Assembly: GCA_951812585.1 (NCBI GenBank)
Contig: OX638318.1
Coordinates: 2,044,380-2,108,379, forward strand
Direction: 5' to 3'
DNA from: Rhodothermales bacterium
GTDB taxonomy: Bacteria; Bacteroidota; Rhodothermia; Rhodothermales; Bin80
Length of the DNA stretch: 64,000 nucleotides
Part shown: positions 26,893-36,638 of the stretch, piece by piece
Layout: every line of letters starts with the position of its first letter
Numbering within the stretch: the first letter of the stretch is position 1
Notes under the pieces: model-generated
What the model saw: the letters and a program-made list of their open reading frames with translations, nothing else
What the model was told of the DNA's origin: nothing
Databases searched by the model: none
Made by a program: the position numbers and the translations under genes

Positions 26893-28377
26893 TTACTGAG
26901 CACGCACGGCGCGGATTGCGGCCTCGGCGTTGACCACGCGCCCTACCTGTGGCGTCGCGCGGACAGTCCGACCCGTCGAATGCAGGATCGCGTAGGCGTC
27001 CGGCGCGGTGAGGGCCGGGTCCAGTGCGCGCATGATGCCGAGGATGCCAGTGACGACGGGTGTGGCCATTGAGGTGCCGCTGAGCGTTCTATACTCGCCG
27101 TGCAGGTAGGAGGAAAGGATGTCTACGCCGGGTGCCGCAAGCGGGCGCGACAGGCTGCCAACGGTGTTGGAGAACGCAGCCTTCTCGAAGTGCTGATCTA
27201 CGGCGGCCACGGCGATCACGCCATCGATGTTGGAGGGAAAGTGGTCCACCGCATCTTCGTTGCTGTTGCCAGCAGAAGCGGCCACAATCACATCATGGCG
27301 CAGCGCAAACGCCACCGCGGTCACGAGCACCCTGGGCTGCACGGGGGCAGTGCTGCCCAGAGACATGGAGATGACATCCACGTCGGCCTGCGTCGCATCA
27401 ATGATCGCCTGCGCAATCTGCTCCAATGTGCCGCGGCCGGTATTGCCTAAGGCCTCAAAGGAAAGCAGCTCGATAAACTGTCCTTCCCAGTTGAGCGATG
27501 CGATTCCCAGGCCGTTGTTGGTTGCTGCCCCGGCAATGCCGGCGCAGTGCGTGCCATGCCCATGAGCATCACGGGCACCAGCGCTGCCAAGCACACCTTC
27601 AAGGTCTTCATGACTGCCCTCCATGCCCGTGTCAAGGATGGCTACACGTGCCCTGCGGACGGGTTGAAGGTTGCGCAGTACGGCATGGACTTCATGCCCG
27701 CCAATGGCCTCCAGCGCCCACTGTTCGCTGACGCGCGGGTCGTTCTCCAGGTAGGTGCGCGCGGGAGGCAAAGTGCCTGTGCCTGAAAGGACGGGCTGCA
27801 GCGATACCTCGGAGTTCAATTCCACGAAGTCCACATTCTCGCCATCTGCCCGGAGCGCTGCCATCAGCTGGGGCGCGGCATCCGTTCGGACATGCACCAG
27901 AAAAACCTGCGCCAAGTCTTCATCTGTCTCCAGCGCCACCGTAGGAAATGCGCGCTCCGTGTCCGCGCCGTAGCGTCGCAGTATGGGCGCGACTTCACCA
28001 ATCTCATCGTCGGGGCCGAGCTCTACCAGTAGCGATGTCGTGGCCGCGGGCGTGAAAGTTCCGATGGCTCGGCTTGCAAGAAACAAAAGGCCCGCCAACA
28101 CCAGCGAAAGGACGCCCAGCAAAAAGAACGGACGTGCCCCCGGGTGCGGCTTGCGCACCACCAGCCACAACGCAGCCAGGATGAGGGCCAGACCGGTATC
28201 TCTGAGCAGCTCAATGCTGACTTCGAAGAAGCCGCCACCCCCCAACAGGCGGCTCGCGATACTTATACCGATAGCGGCCAGACCGCCCAGCACCGCCAGC
28301 GGACTGTACTTGCGGCTCGAGATCCCGATGGCAACAAGCAGGAATCCTGTTGCCACAATGGCAGTGAGCAAATCCAT
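26893..28377 (-). CDS. Membrane-anchored subtilisin-like serine protease (S8)
   Basis: The protein is 494 residues. The catalytic triad of the S8 family is complete: Asp249 (AILDTGMEG), His274 (GHGTHCAG) and Ser435 (GTSMATP), with the oxyanion Asn370 (ASAGNSN). Before the protease domain lie about four predicted membrane helices (roughly 1-20, 27-45, 58-75 and 83-103) and a 110-200 region that may be an inhibitor-like prodomain. This topology would tether the protease outside the membrane, but it is rare for subtilases. The gene is convergent with ridA and divergent from glpK. Confidence 0.9.
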   Translation of the reverse strand: MDLLTAIVATGFLLVAIGISSRKYSPLAVLGGLAAIGISIASRLLGGGGFFEVSIELLRDTGLALILAALWLVVRKPHPGARPFFLLGVLSLVLAGLLFLASRAIGTFTPAATTSLLVELGPDDEIGEVAPILRRYGADTERAFPTVALETDEDLAQVFLVHVRTDAAPQLMAALRADGENVDFVELNSEVSLQPVLSGTGTLPPARTYLENDPRVSEQWALEAIGGHEVHAVLRNLQPVRRARVAILDTGMEGSHEDLEGVLGSAGARDAHGHGTHCAGIAGAATNNGLGIASLNWEGQFIELLSFEALGNTGRGTLEQIAQAIIDATQADVDVISMSLGSTAPVQPRVLVTAVAFALRHDVIVAASAGNSNEDAVDHFPSNIDGVIAVAAVDQHFEKAAFSNTVGSLSRPLAAPGVDILSSYLHGEYRTLSGTSMATPVVTGILGIMRALDPALTAPDAYAILHSTGRTVRATPQVGRVVNAEAAIRAVRAQ

Positions 28378-28497
28378 AGGAACACAAGAGGTCTTGTCGT
28401 TGCATTACGTCTATAGGCGCTGCGTGTTGCATCAGCGCGGCAGCCCCGGATAGGTGCTGCGGTGTATATTGCGCGTGCATGGTCCTAAACGCGCGGC

Positions 28498-29985
28498 ATG
28501 TCCTACATCCTTGCCATTGATCAGGGCACTACCAGTTCCCGGGCGATTGTGTTTGATCGAGACGGGACTCTGGTGCATGTCGTTCAGGACGAGATCCGCC
28601 AGATCTATCCGCAGCCGGGCTGGGTGGAGCACGATCCCGTCGATATATGGACGACGCAGTCCAATGCCGCGGCGGAAGTCATCCGAAGCTGCGGCTTGCG
28701 CAGCGAGGACATCGCGGCCATCGGCATCACGAATCAGCGCGAAACCACTCTGGTGTGGGATCGGCGCACAGGACAATGCATACACAACGCGATCGTGTGG
28801 CAGGATCGGCGGACGGCCGCCCTGTGCGACGCCCTGCGGCGCGATGGCTATGCCAGTCTCTTCCAAGCCAAGACCGGCCTGGTACTCGATGCCTACTTCT
28901 CAGGCACAAAGCTGCGATGGATCCTGGATTATGTGGATGGTGCGCGGGCGCGGGCCGAGCGGGGCGAACTGGCATTCGGTACCGTCGACGCCTGGCTTAT
29001 CTGGAACCTCACCGAAGGCCGCGTGCATGCCACCGATGCTTCCAACGCGTCGCGCACGTTGCTGTACAACATTCGAACCGGGGACTGGGATGATGAGCTT
29101 CTGGCCATCCTGGATGTGCCGCGGGCAGTCCTTCCAACGGTTGCACCTTCCAGCGGAATCGTAGGCGAAACGTCTCTTTTGGGTACGCCAACGCCCGTCG
29201 CAGGCATCGGTGGCGATCAGCAGGCAGCCCTCTTTGGGCAGGTGTGCACCGCGCCCGGCATGGTGAAGAACACGTATGGCACGGGTTGCTTCCTGCTCAT
29301 GAACACCGGACAGGACCTGGTTGCATCCAGGAACAACCTGCTTACGACAGTGGCATGGGACCGCGGCCACGGGCTGCGCTATGCCCTTGAAGGCAGCGTG
29401 TTCATCGGCGGCGCGGTAGTGCAGTGGCTGCGAGACGGATTGGGCCTCATTGCGTCCTCTAAGGAGGTGGAAGCGCTGGCCGGTCAGTGCGACGAGACGG
29501 GCGGCGTCTACCTGGTCCCCGCCTTTGCAGGACTGGGGGCACCGCACTGGGATCCGTATGCCCGCGGCACCATCGTAGGGCTTACGCGCGGCACCGGGCG
29601 CAGCCATTTGGCACGCGCCGCACTGGAAAGCATTGCCTACCAGAGCATGGATGTCATCCGCGCCATGGAAAGGGATGGGGGCATTAGTCTGTCGGAGGTA
29701 CGCGTGGATGGCGGCGCTACAGCCAACGGGATGCTGATGCAATTTCAGTCGGACATCCTGGGCGTGCCCGTCGTGCGTCCGGTGGTGAAGGAGACCACAG
29801 CCCTGGGCGCAGCATACCTGGCTGGACTGGCCACAGGATTCTGGAAAGACGCCCATGAGATTGCTGCGCTCTGGCAGGTGGACAGAACGTTCGAGCCGCG
29901 CATGGCGGCCGATCGGGTCGAAGCGCTGATCGCCGGTTGGCATCGGGCGCTGCGGCGCGCTAAAGGCTGGGCAACCATCGAATAA
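28498..29985 (+). CDS. glpK: Glycerol kinase
   Basis: GlpK phosphorylates glycerol to glycerol 3-phosphate in the cytoplasm. The protein is 495 residues, the standard length. The FGGY-family phosphate-binding start [13 protein letters not shown] (4-16), the INQRET-like segment ITNQRETT and the C-terminal [20 protein letters not shown] block are all present. The MIP-family glycerol channel gene begins 21 bases downstream, so uptake and trapping of glycerol are linked. Confidence 0.97.
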   Translation: MSYILAIDQGTTSSRAIVFDRDGTLVHVVQDEIRQIYPQPGWVEHDPVDIWTTQSNAAAEVIRSCGLRSEDIAAIGITNQRETTLVWDRRTGQCIHNAIVWQDRRTAALCDALRRDGYASLFQAKTGLVLDAYFSGTKLRWILDYVDGARARAERGELAFGTVDAWLIWNLTEGRVHATDASNASRTLLYNIRTGDWDDELLAILDVPRAVLPTVAPSSGIVGETSLLGTPTPVAGIGGDQQAALFGQVCTAPGMVKNTYGTGCFLLMNTGQDLVASRNNLLTTVAWDRGHGLRYALEGSVFIGGAVVQWLRDGLGLIASSKEVEALAGQCDETGGVYLVPAFAGLGAPHWDPYARGTIVGLTRGTGRSHLARAALESIAYQSMDVIRAMERDGGISLSEVRVDGGATANGMLMQFQSDILGVPVVRPVVKETTALGAAYLAGLATGFWKDAHEIAALWQVDRTFEPRMAADRVEALIAGWHRALRRAKGWATIE

Positions 29986-30006
29986 TAAGAGCCCACGCAC
30001 GGACTC

Positions 30007-30714
30007 ATGAATGCATTTGCAGGAGAAATTATCGGTACCGCACTGCTCATTCTGCTCGGTGATGGCGTGGTAGCCAATGTGGTGCTGAAGCGTACCAAGG
30101 GCTCCGGGTCGGGCTGGATTGCCATCACCGCAGGGTGGGGGCTTGCCGTATTTGTGGCTGTTTTCGTTGTGGCTGGCTTTAGCGGGGCACACATCAACCC
30201 CGCGGTTACGGTAGGACTGGCGCTCGCGGGCGAGTTTGCTTGGCCCCGGGTGCCTGAGTATCTCGCTGCGCAGTTCATCGGCGCTGCGATCGGGGCCTTT
30301 CTGGTATGGTACCAGTACCGGGACCACTTCGATGCCACGGACGATCCAGATGCAAAGTTAGGCACGTTTTGCACGGGGCCGGCCATCCGCAATGATGTGC
30401 GCAACCTGTTCTGCGAAGTGATTGCGACCTTTGTGCTGGTCTTTGCCATTTTGTACATGGTGGAACCCGATATCGGCCTAGGGCCGCTTGACGCGCTGCC
30501 AGTCGGACTCCTCGTGCTCGTAATAGGGCTGTGCCTGGGCGGGACCACGGGCTACGCCATCAATCCGGCGCGCGATTTGAGTCCGCGCATCATGCATGCG
30601 CTCTTGCCTATAGCCCACAAGCGGGACAGCGACTGGTCGTACGCGTGGATCCCGGTGGTCGGCCCCACGCTGGGCGGCCTCGCCGCAGCGGGATTATACC
30701 TGCTCTTGTCGTAG
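30007..30714 (+). CDS. glpF: Glycerol facilitator (aquaglyceroporin)
   Basis: This 235-residue MIP-family channel lets glycerol cross the inner membrane. Both pore motifs are present: HINPAVTVG (about 62-70) and INPARDLSPR (about 183-192). The aspartate after NPAR and the overall pattern are typical of GlpF-type glycerol channels rather than water-only aquaporins. Six membrane helices are predicted. It shares a transcript with glpK. Confidence 0.95.
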   Translation: MNAFAGEIIGTALLILLGDGVVANVVLKRTKGSGSGWIAITAGWGLAVFVAVFVVAGFSGAHINPAVTVGLALAGEFAWPRVPEYLAAQFIGAAIGAFLVWYQYRDHFDATDDPDAKLGTFCTGPAIRNDVRNLFCEVIATFVLVFAILYMVEPDIGLGPLDALPVGLLVLVIGLCLGGTTGYAINPARDLSPRIMHALLPIAHKRDSDWSYAWIPVVGPTLGGLAAAGLYLLLS

Positions 30715-31402
30715 CCACAAAGCGGCTTGCCCGGTCTATGCGGTCTTTTGTGGTGCACACGCGATCCAAGCGCAGCAGATGACTACAACTTGCGTGCCTT
30801 ATATCCAGAGGAAGGAGCAGCGGTCGGGTGATGAGCGGCGGATGTGCAAAAGTGTGCGTTCGGGAGCAAGACCTTCAACGTTCCAACTTAAGGGCTCGTG
30901 TTCAACCAGGTGAGACGGACAAGCGTGGCTGGTGGCCTGGCAGATTATAGAGGCAGCCAAGCAGCAGGATTACTATGCTGACCCAAGACGGGCGCGTCGC
31001 TGGGTGTCGCTGATGCTCGCAGTGCCGGTGCTCGGTTGCCGTGTGACCAGATTTGTCATCTCATTGCACCCGGTGAGCCGAGTCGCGGACCTGGATGCAG
31101 CCGCTTGCCTCACGCGGCCATTGGGAAGCGGCGGAGGGATCGAAACCGGCGGCTGACATTGTTAGATTGTAGCCGAATCCCGCTTCCGAATCGGAGTTGC
31201 GGCGGCGCGCATCGCGGCGCGCATCAAGGTAGCCAAAGCACGCTTCCAGGCTTGGCTAGAGCAGTCGAGAACGGTCTCAGCGCATGGGGAGCACACAGGT
31301 AGAGCTCCGCTTCGCGATGGCGTGTGCTCCCTGCCACGGCCGTGATCTGCAGGACCGGGTGCATCGATGGCGCGCCGGGTCTGCACCCACGCGGCCAAGC
31401 CA
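30715..31402. other. Non-coding convergent region after glpF
   Basis: Nearly 690 bases between the ends of glpF (plus) and the glycosidase gene (minus) contain no convincing gene. CCACAAA/TTTGTGG arms at 30715-30753 and a 10-base inverted repeat at 31287-31331 could be transcription stops, though neither has a T-run. Confidence 0.4.
31287..31331. repeat. Perfect 10-base inverted repeat
   Basis: GGGAGCACAC (31287-31296) and GTGTGCTCCC (31322-31331) are exact reverse complements with 25 bases between them. The site lies in the gap between two convergent genes, so it may stop transcription. A recombination or protein-binding site is equally possible, because no T-run follows on either strand. 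Confidence 0.5.
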
Positions 31403-33193
31403 TTAACGCACCCGCACGATGGGCCTTACCAGGCGCTCGAAGCCCAAATCCAGCACGACATAGTAAACGCCGCTACTGAGGCGGCTGCCGCCTTCCAGGT
31501 AGTACGCGTGCACGCCTGCGCTCAGGCGGCGGTTTTGGACGAGCGTCTGAACCTCCGCGCCCAGGGTGTTGAAGATGCGCAGCGTGACCGGAGCACTGTG
31601 CGCCAGCATAAACTCGATGCGTGTTTCTTCGGTGAACGGATTGGGATAGTTGACAAGGTGAGCCGCGACCCTCGGCACTTCCTGAAAAGCGCCGGTTGCG
31701 CGCCCATCCAGGAATACGGGCGTCGTCGCAGCGCTCTCGATTGCGTTGCGGCTGACAGTGCGAACGAAGTAGTAATACGGATCGGGTGCTTCGCCCGGAT
31801 AGTCCACCAGCATCGTGTCGCCTGTGACCGCCCAAAGGTTGCGCGCGTCCTCGCTGGCATCGTCCACATCCGGTGGCATGGGAGAGCGCAGGCGATAGAC
31901 GGCGTAGCGGCCACCCCCGACCGCTGGAGGAGACCAGCGCAGCGTCACCTCGGTGTCGCCGGTCCAATCGTAGGTCAGGTTTGCGGGCGCTTCCGGGATC
32001 GTCTGATCTTTGTAGGGCATGGACGGCGTCAGTGCAGGGTGCTGATAGAACTCCGTCCGAAGCCGCTCAAAAATATCCTGCGAGTAGTAGTGGGTGATGT
32101 TCTTTGATCGAAAGAACACGCTGCCCAAGATGTCCAGGTAGCCCCGGTTGAAGTGAATCTGGTCCGGGATCTCGTCCGCAGAGAACAGTGTTCCTGCAAA
32201 CGTGTTGGGATCAGCCCGATAAAGCCCGTGACCGATGTAGAGGTGCCGCCCGCTGATCTGCTCGACCCACCACCGCGCCAGCTTGTTGTAGTCCTGGTTG
32301 CCCCCAAAGGGCCAGTACAGCTGCGGCACCAGGTAGTCCACCGAACCCTCTTGCAGCCACGCCAAGGGGTCTGCAAAGATCACGTCGTAGGCGTCCAGCC
32401 CCACGATGCCTTCCGGCACGTTGTTGCGGTATATTCCGAACGGGCTGATGCCCCACTTTATGGATGGATCATAGGCGCGCAGGCTGTCTGCAATCTGGGC
32501 TATCAGCAGGTTGACGTTGTCCCGACGCCAGTCCTTGATGTCGGTGAAGCCGCGGCTTTCGGTGCTGAACGTATAGGCGTCCTGGTTGGTGATCTGGTTC
32601 GGGGGATATGGATAGAAGTAGTCATCGAAGTGGATCCCGTCCACATCATAGCGGTGCGCCACATCCATGATCACCTCCACGATATAGTCGCGGACGGCCG
32701 CCTGCCCCGGATCCAGGAGCGTGAGCGGGCCTGACTGGTACAGCCAGTCCGAATGTCTGTGTATGACATGGCTGGTGTCGGTCGGGTAGGAAGAGCCGCG
32801 GTTGGCGCGATACGGGTTGAACCAGGCATGCAGCTCCATGCCGCGTTTGTGCGCCGCTTCGATGGCGAAGGCCAGCGGGTCGTAGAGCGGGTCGGGGGGC
32901 GTCCCCTGACTGCCGGTCAGCCAGTAGGACCACGGCTCGAGGCTGGACGCGTACATCGCATCGGCCTCCGAGCGCACCTGGAAGAACACCGCGTTGATGC
33001 CGGCAGCCTGCAGACGGTCCAGCATATACAGCAGGTCTTGCTGCTGCGTGTGCGGGTGATCGTTCCGATTAGGCCAGTCGAGGTTCAGCACGGTCGCAAT
33101 CCATGCGCCTCTGAACTCATGCTTCGGCTGCGCGTGTGCGACTGCGGCCAGCTGCAGCAGCCCGATCAGCAGTGAAGCGGCAAGCCTGTGCAA
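31403..33193 (-). CDS. Secreted GHL10-type glycosidase-like protein with T9SS sorting domain
   Basis: The protein is 596 residues. A signal peptide (1-22) is followed by a TIM-barrel of the YngK/GHL10 family (PF02638; about 27-380), starting HEFRGAWIATVLNLDWP and including DGIHFDDYFYPY, whose acidic residues are candidate catalytic sites. A fibronectin type III-like domain follows (about 398-490). The end is a type IX secretion C-terminal domain: NYPNPFTEETRIEF, then a beta-rich stretch and LSSGVYYVVLDL. T9SS cargo of this kind crosses the outer membrane. The start is a TTG 3 bases after the stop of the TPR gene. The natural substrate is unknown; relatives act on cell-wall or capsular glycans. 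Confidence 0.88.
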   Translation of the reverse strand: MHRLAASLLIGLLQLAAVAHAQPKHEFRGAWIATVLNLDWPNRNDHPHTQQQDLLYMLDRLQAAGINAVFFQVRSEADAMYASSLEPWSYWLTGSQGTPPDPLYDPLAFAIEAAHKRGMELHAWFNPYRANRGSSYPTDTSHVIHRHSDWLYQSGPLTLLDPGQAAVRDYIVEVIMDVAHRYDVDGIHFDDYFYPYPPNQITNQDAYTFSTESRGFTDIKDWRRDNVNLLIAQIADSLRAYDPSIKWGISPFGIYRNNVPEGIVGLDAYDVIFADPLAWLQEGSVDYLVPQLYWPFGGNQDYNKLARWWVEQISGRHLYIGHGLYRADPNTFAGTLFSADEIPDQIHFNRGYLDILGSVFFRSKNITHYYSQDIFERLRTEFYQHPALTPSMPYKDQTIPEAPANLTYDWTGDTEVTLRWSPPAVGGGRYAVYRLRSPMPPDVDDASEDARNLWAVTGDTMLVDYPGEAPDPYYYFVRTVSRNAIESAATTPVFLDGRATGAFQEVPRVAAHLVNYPNPFTEETRIEFMLAHSAPVTLRIFNTLGAEVQTLVQNRRLSAGVHAYYLEGGSRLSSGVYYVVLDLGFERLVRPIVRVR

Positions 33194-33196
33194 GGC

Positions 33197-34756
33197 CTAA
33201 TACTTGATGGTCTTGCCTTTGGTAGTGCCGAAGTCTGCCTGGGGGGTGATCTCCTTGAGCGTTCTGGAGGCATCCTTCGCCACATCCATGTCCTGGGCCC
33301 CTTTCGCTGCCGCCGCCAGACCACGCAGCGCACGGGCGCGCTTGGGCGCGCGTGCCAGTGCTTGGGTAAAGGCCGCCTGTGCCCCTTCATAGTCCTCCTG
33401 TGCCAGAAGAATCTCGCCGAGGAGTTCGTGCGACGGCTTTACCGGAGAAGGCGGCCCGAAGTCAAACGGCATCGCGTCCTCCATGGCCGCGGCTTCCCGC
33501 AAGAGCTTTACAGCCTCGACCGGATTGCCCTCCTTCAACAGCAACAGCGACTTCAGCTCATGCTGAAGGATGGTGGCGATCGTGCGGCCTTTGCCCTTGC
33601 CCTCCAGGTCCATGAGCTGCTTCACATGGTCGAACGCCGCATCAAGGTCGCCGTGCTTGAGCGCCATCATGCCTTCCACAAAGAGGTGGTTGGCCCGCGT
33701 TTCCGTTCCCAGCTTCTCGCCATCGAGGGTGATGGCCGCAATGTTGGAGTCCCAGTGATCCGTATCTATCAGGTACGCTGCCCGCATAAGTGCCAGAGAA
33801 GAGCGCGTTCGGCCCTTGCCACCTGTGGCTTCCACATCGCTGTGCACGCTCAGGATGGCTTCCCTGGCCTCTTCAAAGCGGCTTTGCTGCAGCAAACCGT
33901 AGGTCTTCCAATGGATCGCATGGTACGAGCGGGCCGTCAGTGGCAGCTCCTTGCGCAGTCTGCGCTGCTCTGCGGCCTGGTATGACTTCTCGTTCAGATC
34001 TACAACGCGCTGCCACATGCCCAGCGCCGTAAAGATATGCGTCGGCATATGCAGCGCATGCGCTGCGGATGGCGCAATCTCCGAGTAGACCCTCGCCGCG
34101 CGCAAGCCCAGGGGGGCATGCACCGGATCATCGTAGGAATGGATCAGGTAGTGCGCTGCCCCGGGGTGCTGGGGGTTGCGTGCGAACACCGTTTCACCGG
34201 CGGCGGCGGCCTTCATATATAGCGTAAAATTGCGCCCACCGTGGCTGCAGCCGATCAGCGACAGGGCGTAGAAGGCTCGGGCATCCAGGTCGTTGGGATA
34301 GCGGTCCGCCATCCGCTCCATGAACGCCATGTAGTTGAAATCCCGCGTGTTCTTGTCGTCGTCGCTGTAGAAGAGCGCTTCGACTGCGCGCAGGTAATCC
34401 TTTTCGCGTGCGGTGGGTGCCCGCTCAAGTCGCTCCTCTAGCGTGGACCCAAGCGCTTCCAGTACGGCGCGGCCTTTTTTCGTTTCCTGCGTGAACCACA
34501 CCGGGTGGTTGTAGCTCATCGCTTCGCCCCAATAGGCCATGGCGAAATCCTTGTCGATCTTGCGCGCCTCGGCAAAGGCCTCGCGCGCGTCTTCATACTC
34601 AAAGCTGTGCAAGAGCAGCAATCCGCGCAGGAAGGGTTCCTGCGCCTCTTCCGCACCAGAATTAGCAAACTCGGTCTGGCCCAGGCCATCCACCTGGGCA
34701 TAGGCGGCCGCAGTGACCCCCAGCATCAGGCATAGCGTAATACGTTTGATCAGCAT
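33197..34756 (-). CDS. Secreted TPR-repeat protein
   Basis: The protein is 519 residues, with a signal peptide (1-20, ending AYAQ) and tetratricopeptide-like helical pairs, for example at about 43-75 (GLLLLHSFEYEDAREAFAEA) and 445-490 (LGEILLAQEDYEGAQAAFTQAL). A conserved middle part with HPGAAHYLIHSYDD and HALHMPTHIFTALGMW is characteristic of a family common in Bacteroidota and Acidobacteriota whose function is not known. The histidines there could bind metal; that is speculation. The stop is 3 bases before the glycosidase start, so both are probably co-expressed. Confidence 0.85.
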   Translation of the reverse strand: MLIKRITLCLMLGVTAAAYAQVDGLGQTEFANSGAEEAQEPFLRGLLLLHSFEYEDAREAFAEARKIDKDFAMAYWGEAMSYNHPVWFTQETKKGRAVLEALGSTLEERLERAPTAREKDYLRAVEALFYSDDDKNTRDFNYMAFMERMADRYPNDLDARAFYALSLIGCSHGGRNFTLYMKAAAAGETVFARNPQHPGAAHYLIHSYDDPVHAPLGLRAARVYSEIAPSAAHALHMPTHIFTALGMWQRVVDLNEKSYQAAEQRRLRKELPLTARSYHAIHWKTYGLLQQSRFEEAREAILSVHSDVEATGGKGRTRSSLALMRAAYLIDTDHWDSNIAAITLDGEKLGTETRANHLFVEGMMALKHGDLDAAFDHVKQLMDLEGKGKGRTIATILQHELKSLLLLKEGNPVEAVKLLREAAAMEDAMPFDFGPPSPVKPSHELLGEILLAQEDYEGAQAAFTQALARAPKRARALRGLAAAAKGAQDMDVAKDASRTLKEITPQADFGTTKGKTIKY

Positions 34757-34838
34757 AGTGCAAGGATTTGTTTAAAGGTCCGCGCCCAGAGACCTCTTTA
34801 ATTCGCATGGGGTAAGGCAGGGGCACAAGGTACGTTAT

Positions 34839-35681
34839 CTACAGGATCTTTTCAACGGCCTGTGCCGCGATGTCGAGCGGCATGGCTTTGCCGGTCCACT
34901 GCCGGTACGCCTCCGCGGCCTGGCCGAGCAGCATGGGCAAGCCGCCCAGGACCTGTGCACCGCGCGCCGATGCCTCCTGCATAAGCTGTGTGCTGCGCGG
35001 GCGGTACACCAGATCGTACACGAGCTGCCTTGCGTGCCAGACGGTGCGGTCAGGCCATGGCGAGATGCTTGTCTCTGGGTGCATGCCCACCGGCGTTGCA
35101 TTGACCACAAGGTGCGCCTCCGCAAGGAGCTGCGCAGCTTCTGGGAGTGCGACCACGTCGACCGCGCCGAAAACACTCATGTCGTGCGCAATCTGTTCGG
35201 CCGGTGCCGCGCGTCTCGATGCTATCGTGACCCGGCGCGGTGCAAACGCAGTCAGGAGCGCATACACCACCGCGCGCGCAGCGCCACCTGCGCCGAGCAC
35301 CACCATGTTGCCTTCGCGCAGCCCGTCGCGCCGCGGGGTGAGCGGCGCAAGGAATCCTGCCACATCCGTGTTGTCGCCATAGAGAAGGCCGTCCCGAATC
35401 ACTATCGTGTTCACCGCGCCCACTGCACGCGCGCCGTCCGAGAGGCGGTCAAGAAGGGGCAGCACCGCCTCCTTGTGGGGGATGGTGATGTTTGCGCCCA
35501 AAAAGCCCAAAGCAACCAAGCCTCTTACGGCGTCGCCGAGCCGCCTGGGAGGCACATTCAGCCCGACGTACCGCCAGTTGAGGGCTTGGGCTTTTAGCGC
35601 CGCGTTGTGGATGATGGGCGACAGCGAATGCCGAACGGGCCAGCCCAGGATACCGACCAGCTGCGTCGAGGCGTCAATCAT
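34839..35681 (-). CDS. aroE: Shikimate dehydrogenase
   Basis: AroE reduces 3-dehydroshikimate with NADPH in aromatic amino-acid synthesis. The protein is 280 residues. The N-terminal substrate domain carries HSLSPIIHNAA and NITIPHKEAVLP with the catalytic lysine. The NADP-binding loop is VVLGAGGAARAV, followed by the basic NADP-selective ASRRAAPA stretch. The length and ends are standard. Confidence 0.96.
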   Translation of the reverse strand: MIDASTQLVGILGWPVRHSLSPIIHNAALKAQALNWRYVGLNVPPRRLGDAVRGLVALGFLGANITIPHKEAVLPLLDRLSDGARAVGAVNTIVIRDGLLYGDNTDVAGFLAPLTPRRDGLREGNMVVLGAGGAARAVVYALLTAFAPRRVTIASRRAAPAEQIAHDMSVFGAVDVVALPEAAQLLAEAHLVVNATPVGMHPETSISPWPDRTVWHARQLVYDLVYRPRSTQLMQEASARGAQVLGGLPMLLGQAAEAYRQWTGKAMPLDIAAQAVEKIL

Positions 35682-35864
35682 TATGCAAGGGGTCCTGCAG
35701 CAGGCAGACTAGACCGGATCGCTTGTTGGATCCTCAGAAGGTACTCGAAAAAGGGGGGATCATGCACCTGCGTGCCGAGCGAGCTGGTTTGGCCCGCTTC
35801 AAGCGTTGAACCTTCGCCACGGGTGTAATTGTTAGTTTGATCCCCTTAACCAACGACCGTTGCT

Positions 35865-36632
35865 GTGGACTGGATTACGCAACCCGAAGCGCTTGCCGCG
35901 CTGCTTACGCTGACGCTCCTGGAGATCGTTCTCGGCATTGACAACATCATCTTCATCTCGATTCTCTCGGGCAAGCTGCCAGAGAAGCAGCAGGCTTCGG
36001 CGCGCTTCTGGGGGTTGGCCCTGGCCATGTTCGGGCGCATTGTACTGCTCTTGTCGCTGACATGGATCATGCGGCTGACGGAAGATCTGTTCACCATTCT
36101 GGGCATGGGATTTTCTGGTAAAGACCTCATTCTTGTTGGTGGCGGGCTGTTCCTTTTGGCCAAGGCTACCAACGAGATTCACGACAAGCTGGAGGGGACT
36201 GCCCACGGGCACACGAGTGGCCGCGCAGTCGCCACCTTTTCGGCCGTGATGGTGCAGATTCTGCTCTTGGATGTGGTGTTCTCACTCGATTCGGTCATCA
36301 CGGCTGTCGGCATGGCTGATCAAGTACCCGTGATGATCACGGCGATCGTCATTGCCATCGGTGTGATGATGCTCTCCGCTGGCGCGATCTCGCGCTTTAT
36401 CGCAAAACGGCCCACCGTGAAAATTCTGGCTCTCAGCTTCCTCCTGATGATCGGTCTGGCTTTGGTTGCGGACGGGCTGGACTTTCACATTCCCAAGGGT
36501 TACCTCTATTTTGCGATGGCCTTCTCCATCATGGTGGAGATGCTCAACCTCCGCCTTCGCTCTATCCAGGAGGCCCGCACGGTCTCACTGGGCGACTCCC
36601 GCCGCAAGAAGATCGTGGAAGGGCGCGCCTAA
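35865..36632 (+). CDS. TerC family integral membrane protein
   Basis: This 255-residue protein belongs to the TerC/YkoY-type family, linked to metal (especially manganese) efflux and tellurite resistance in relatives. It has about seven membrane helices. The signature acidic segments ALEIVLGIDNIIFIS-like (LLEIVLGIDNIIFIS here, about 19-33) and LLDVVFSLDSVITAVGMA are present, with the acidic residues thought to bind the ion. The start is a GTG at 35865 matching the family N-terminus MDWITQPEA. It is convergent with the CPA1 antiporter gene. Confidence 0.92.
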   Translation: MDWITQPEALAALLTLTLLEIVLGIDNIIFISILSGKLPEKQQASARFWGLALAMFGRIVLLLSLTWIMRLTEDLFTILGMGFSGKDLILVGGGLFLLAKATNEIHDKLEGTAHGHTSGRAVATFSAVMVQILLLDVVFSLDSVITAVGMADQVPVMITAIVIAIGVMMLSAGAISRFIAKRPTVKILALSFLLMIGLALVADGLDFHIPKGYLYFAMAFSIMVEMLNLRLRSIQEARTVSLGDSRRKKIVEGRA

Positions 36633-36638
36633 AGGCGG

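Noticed and set aside
30932-31156. Plus-strand 74-codon frame after glpF
   Set aside because: No recognisable motif and no ribosome-binding site; probably chance.
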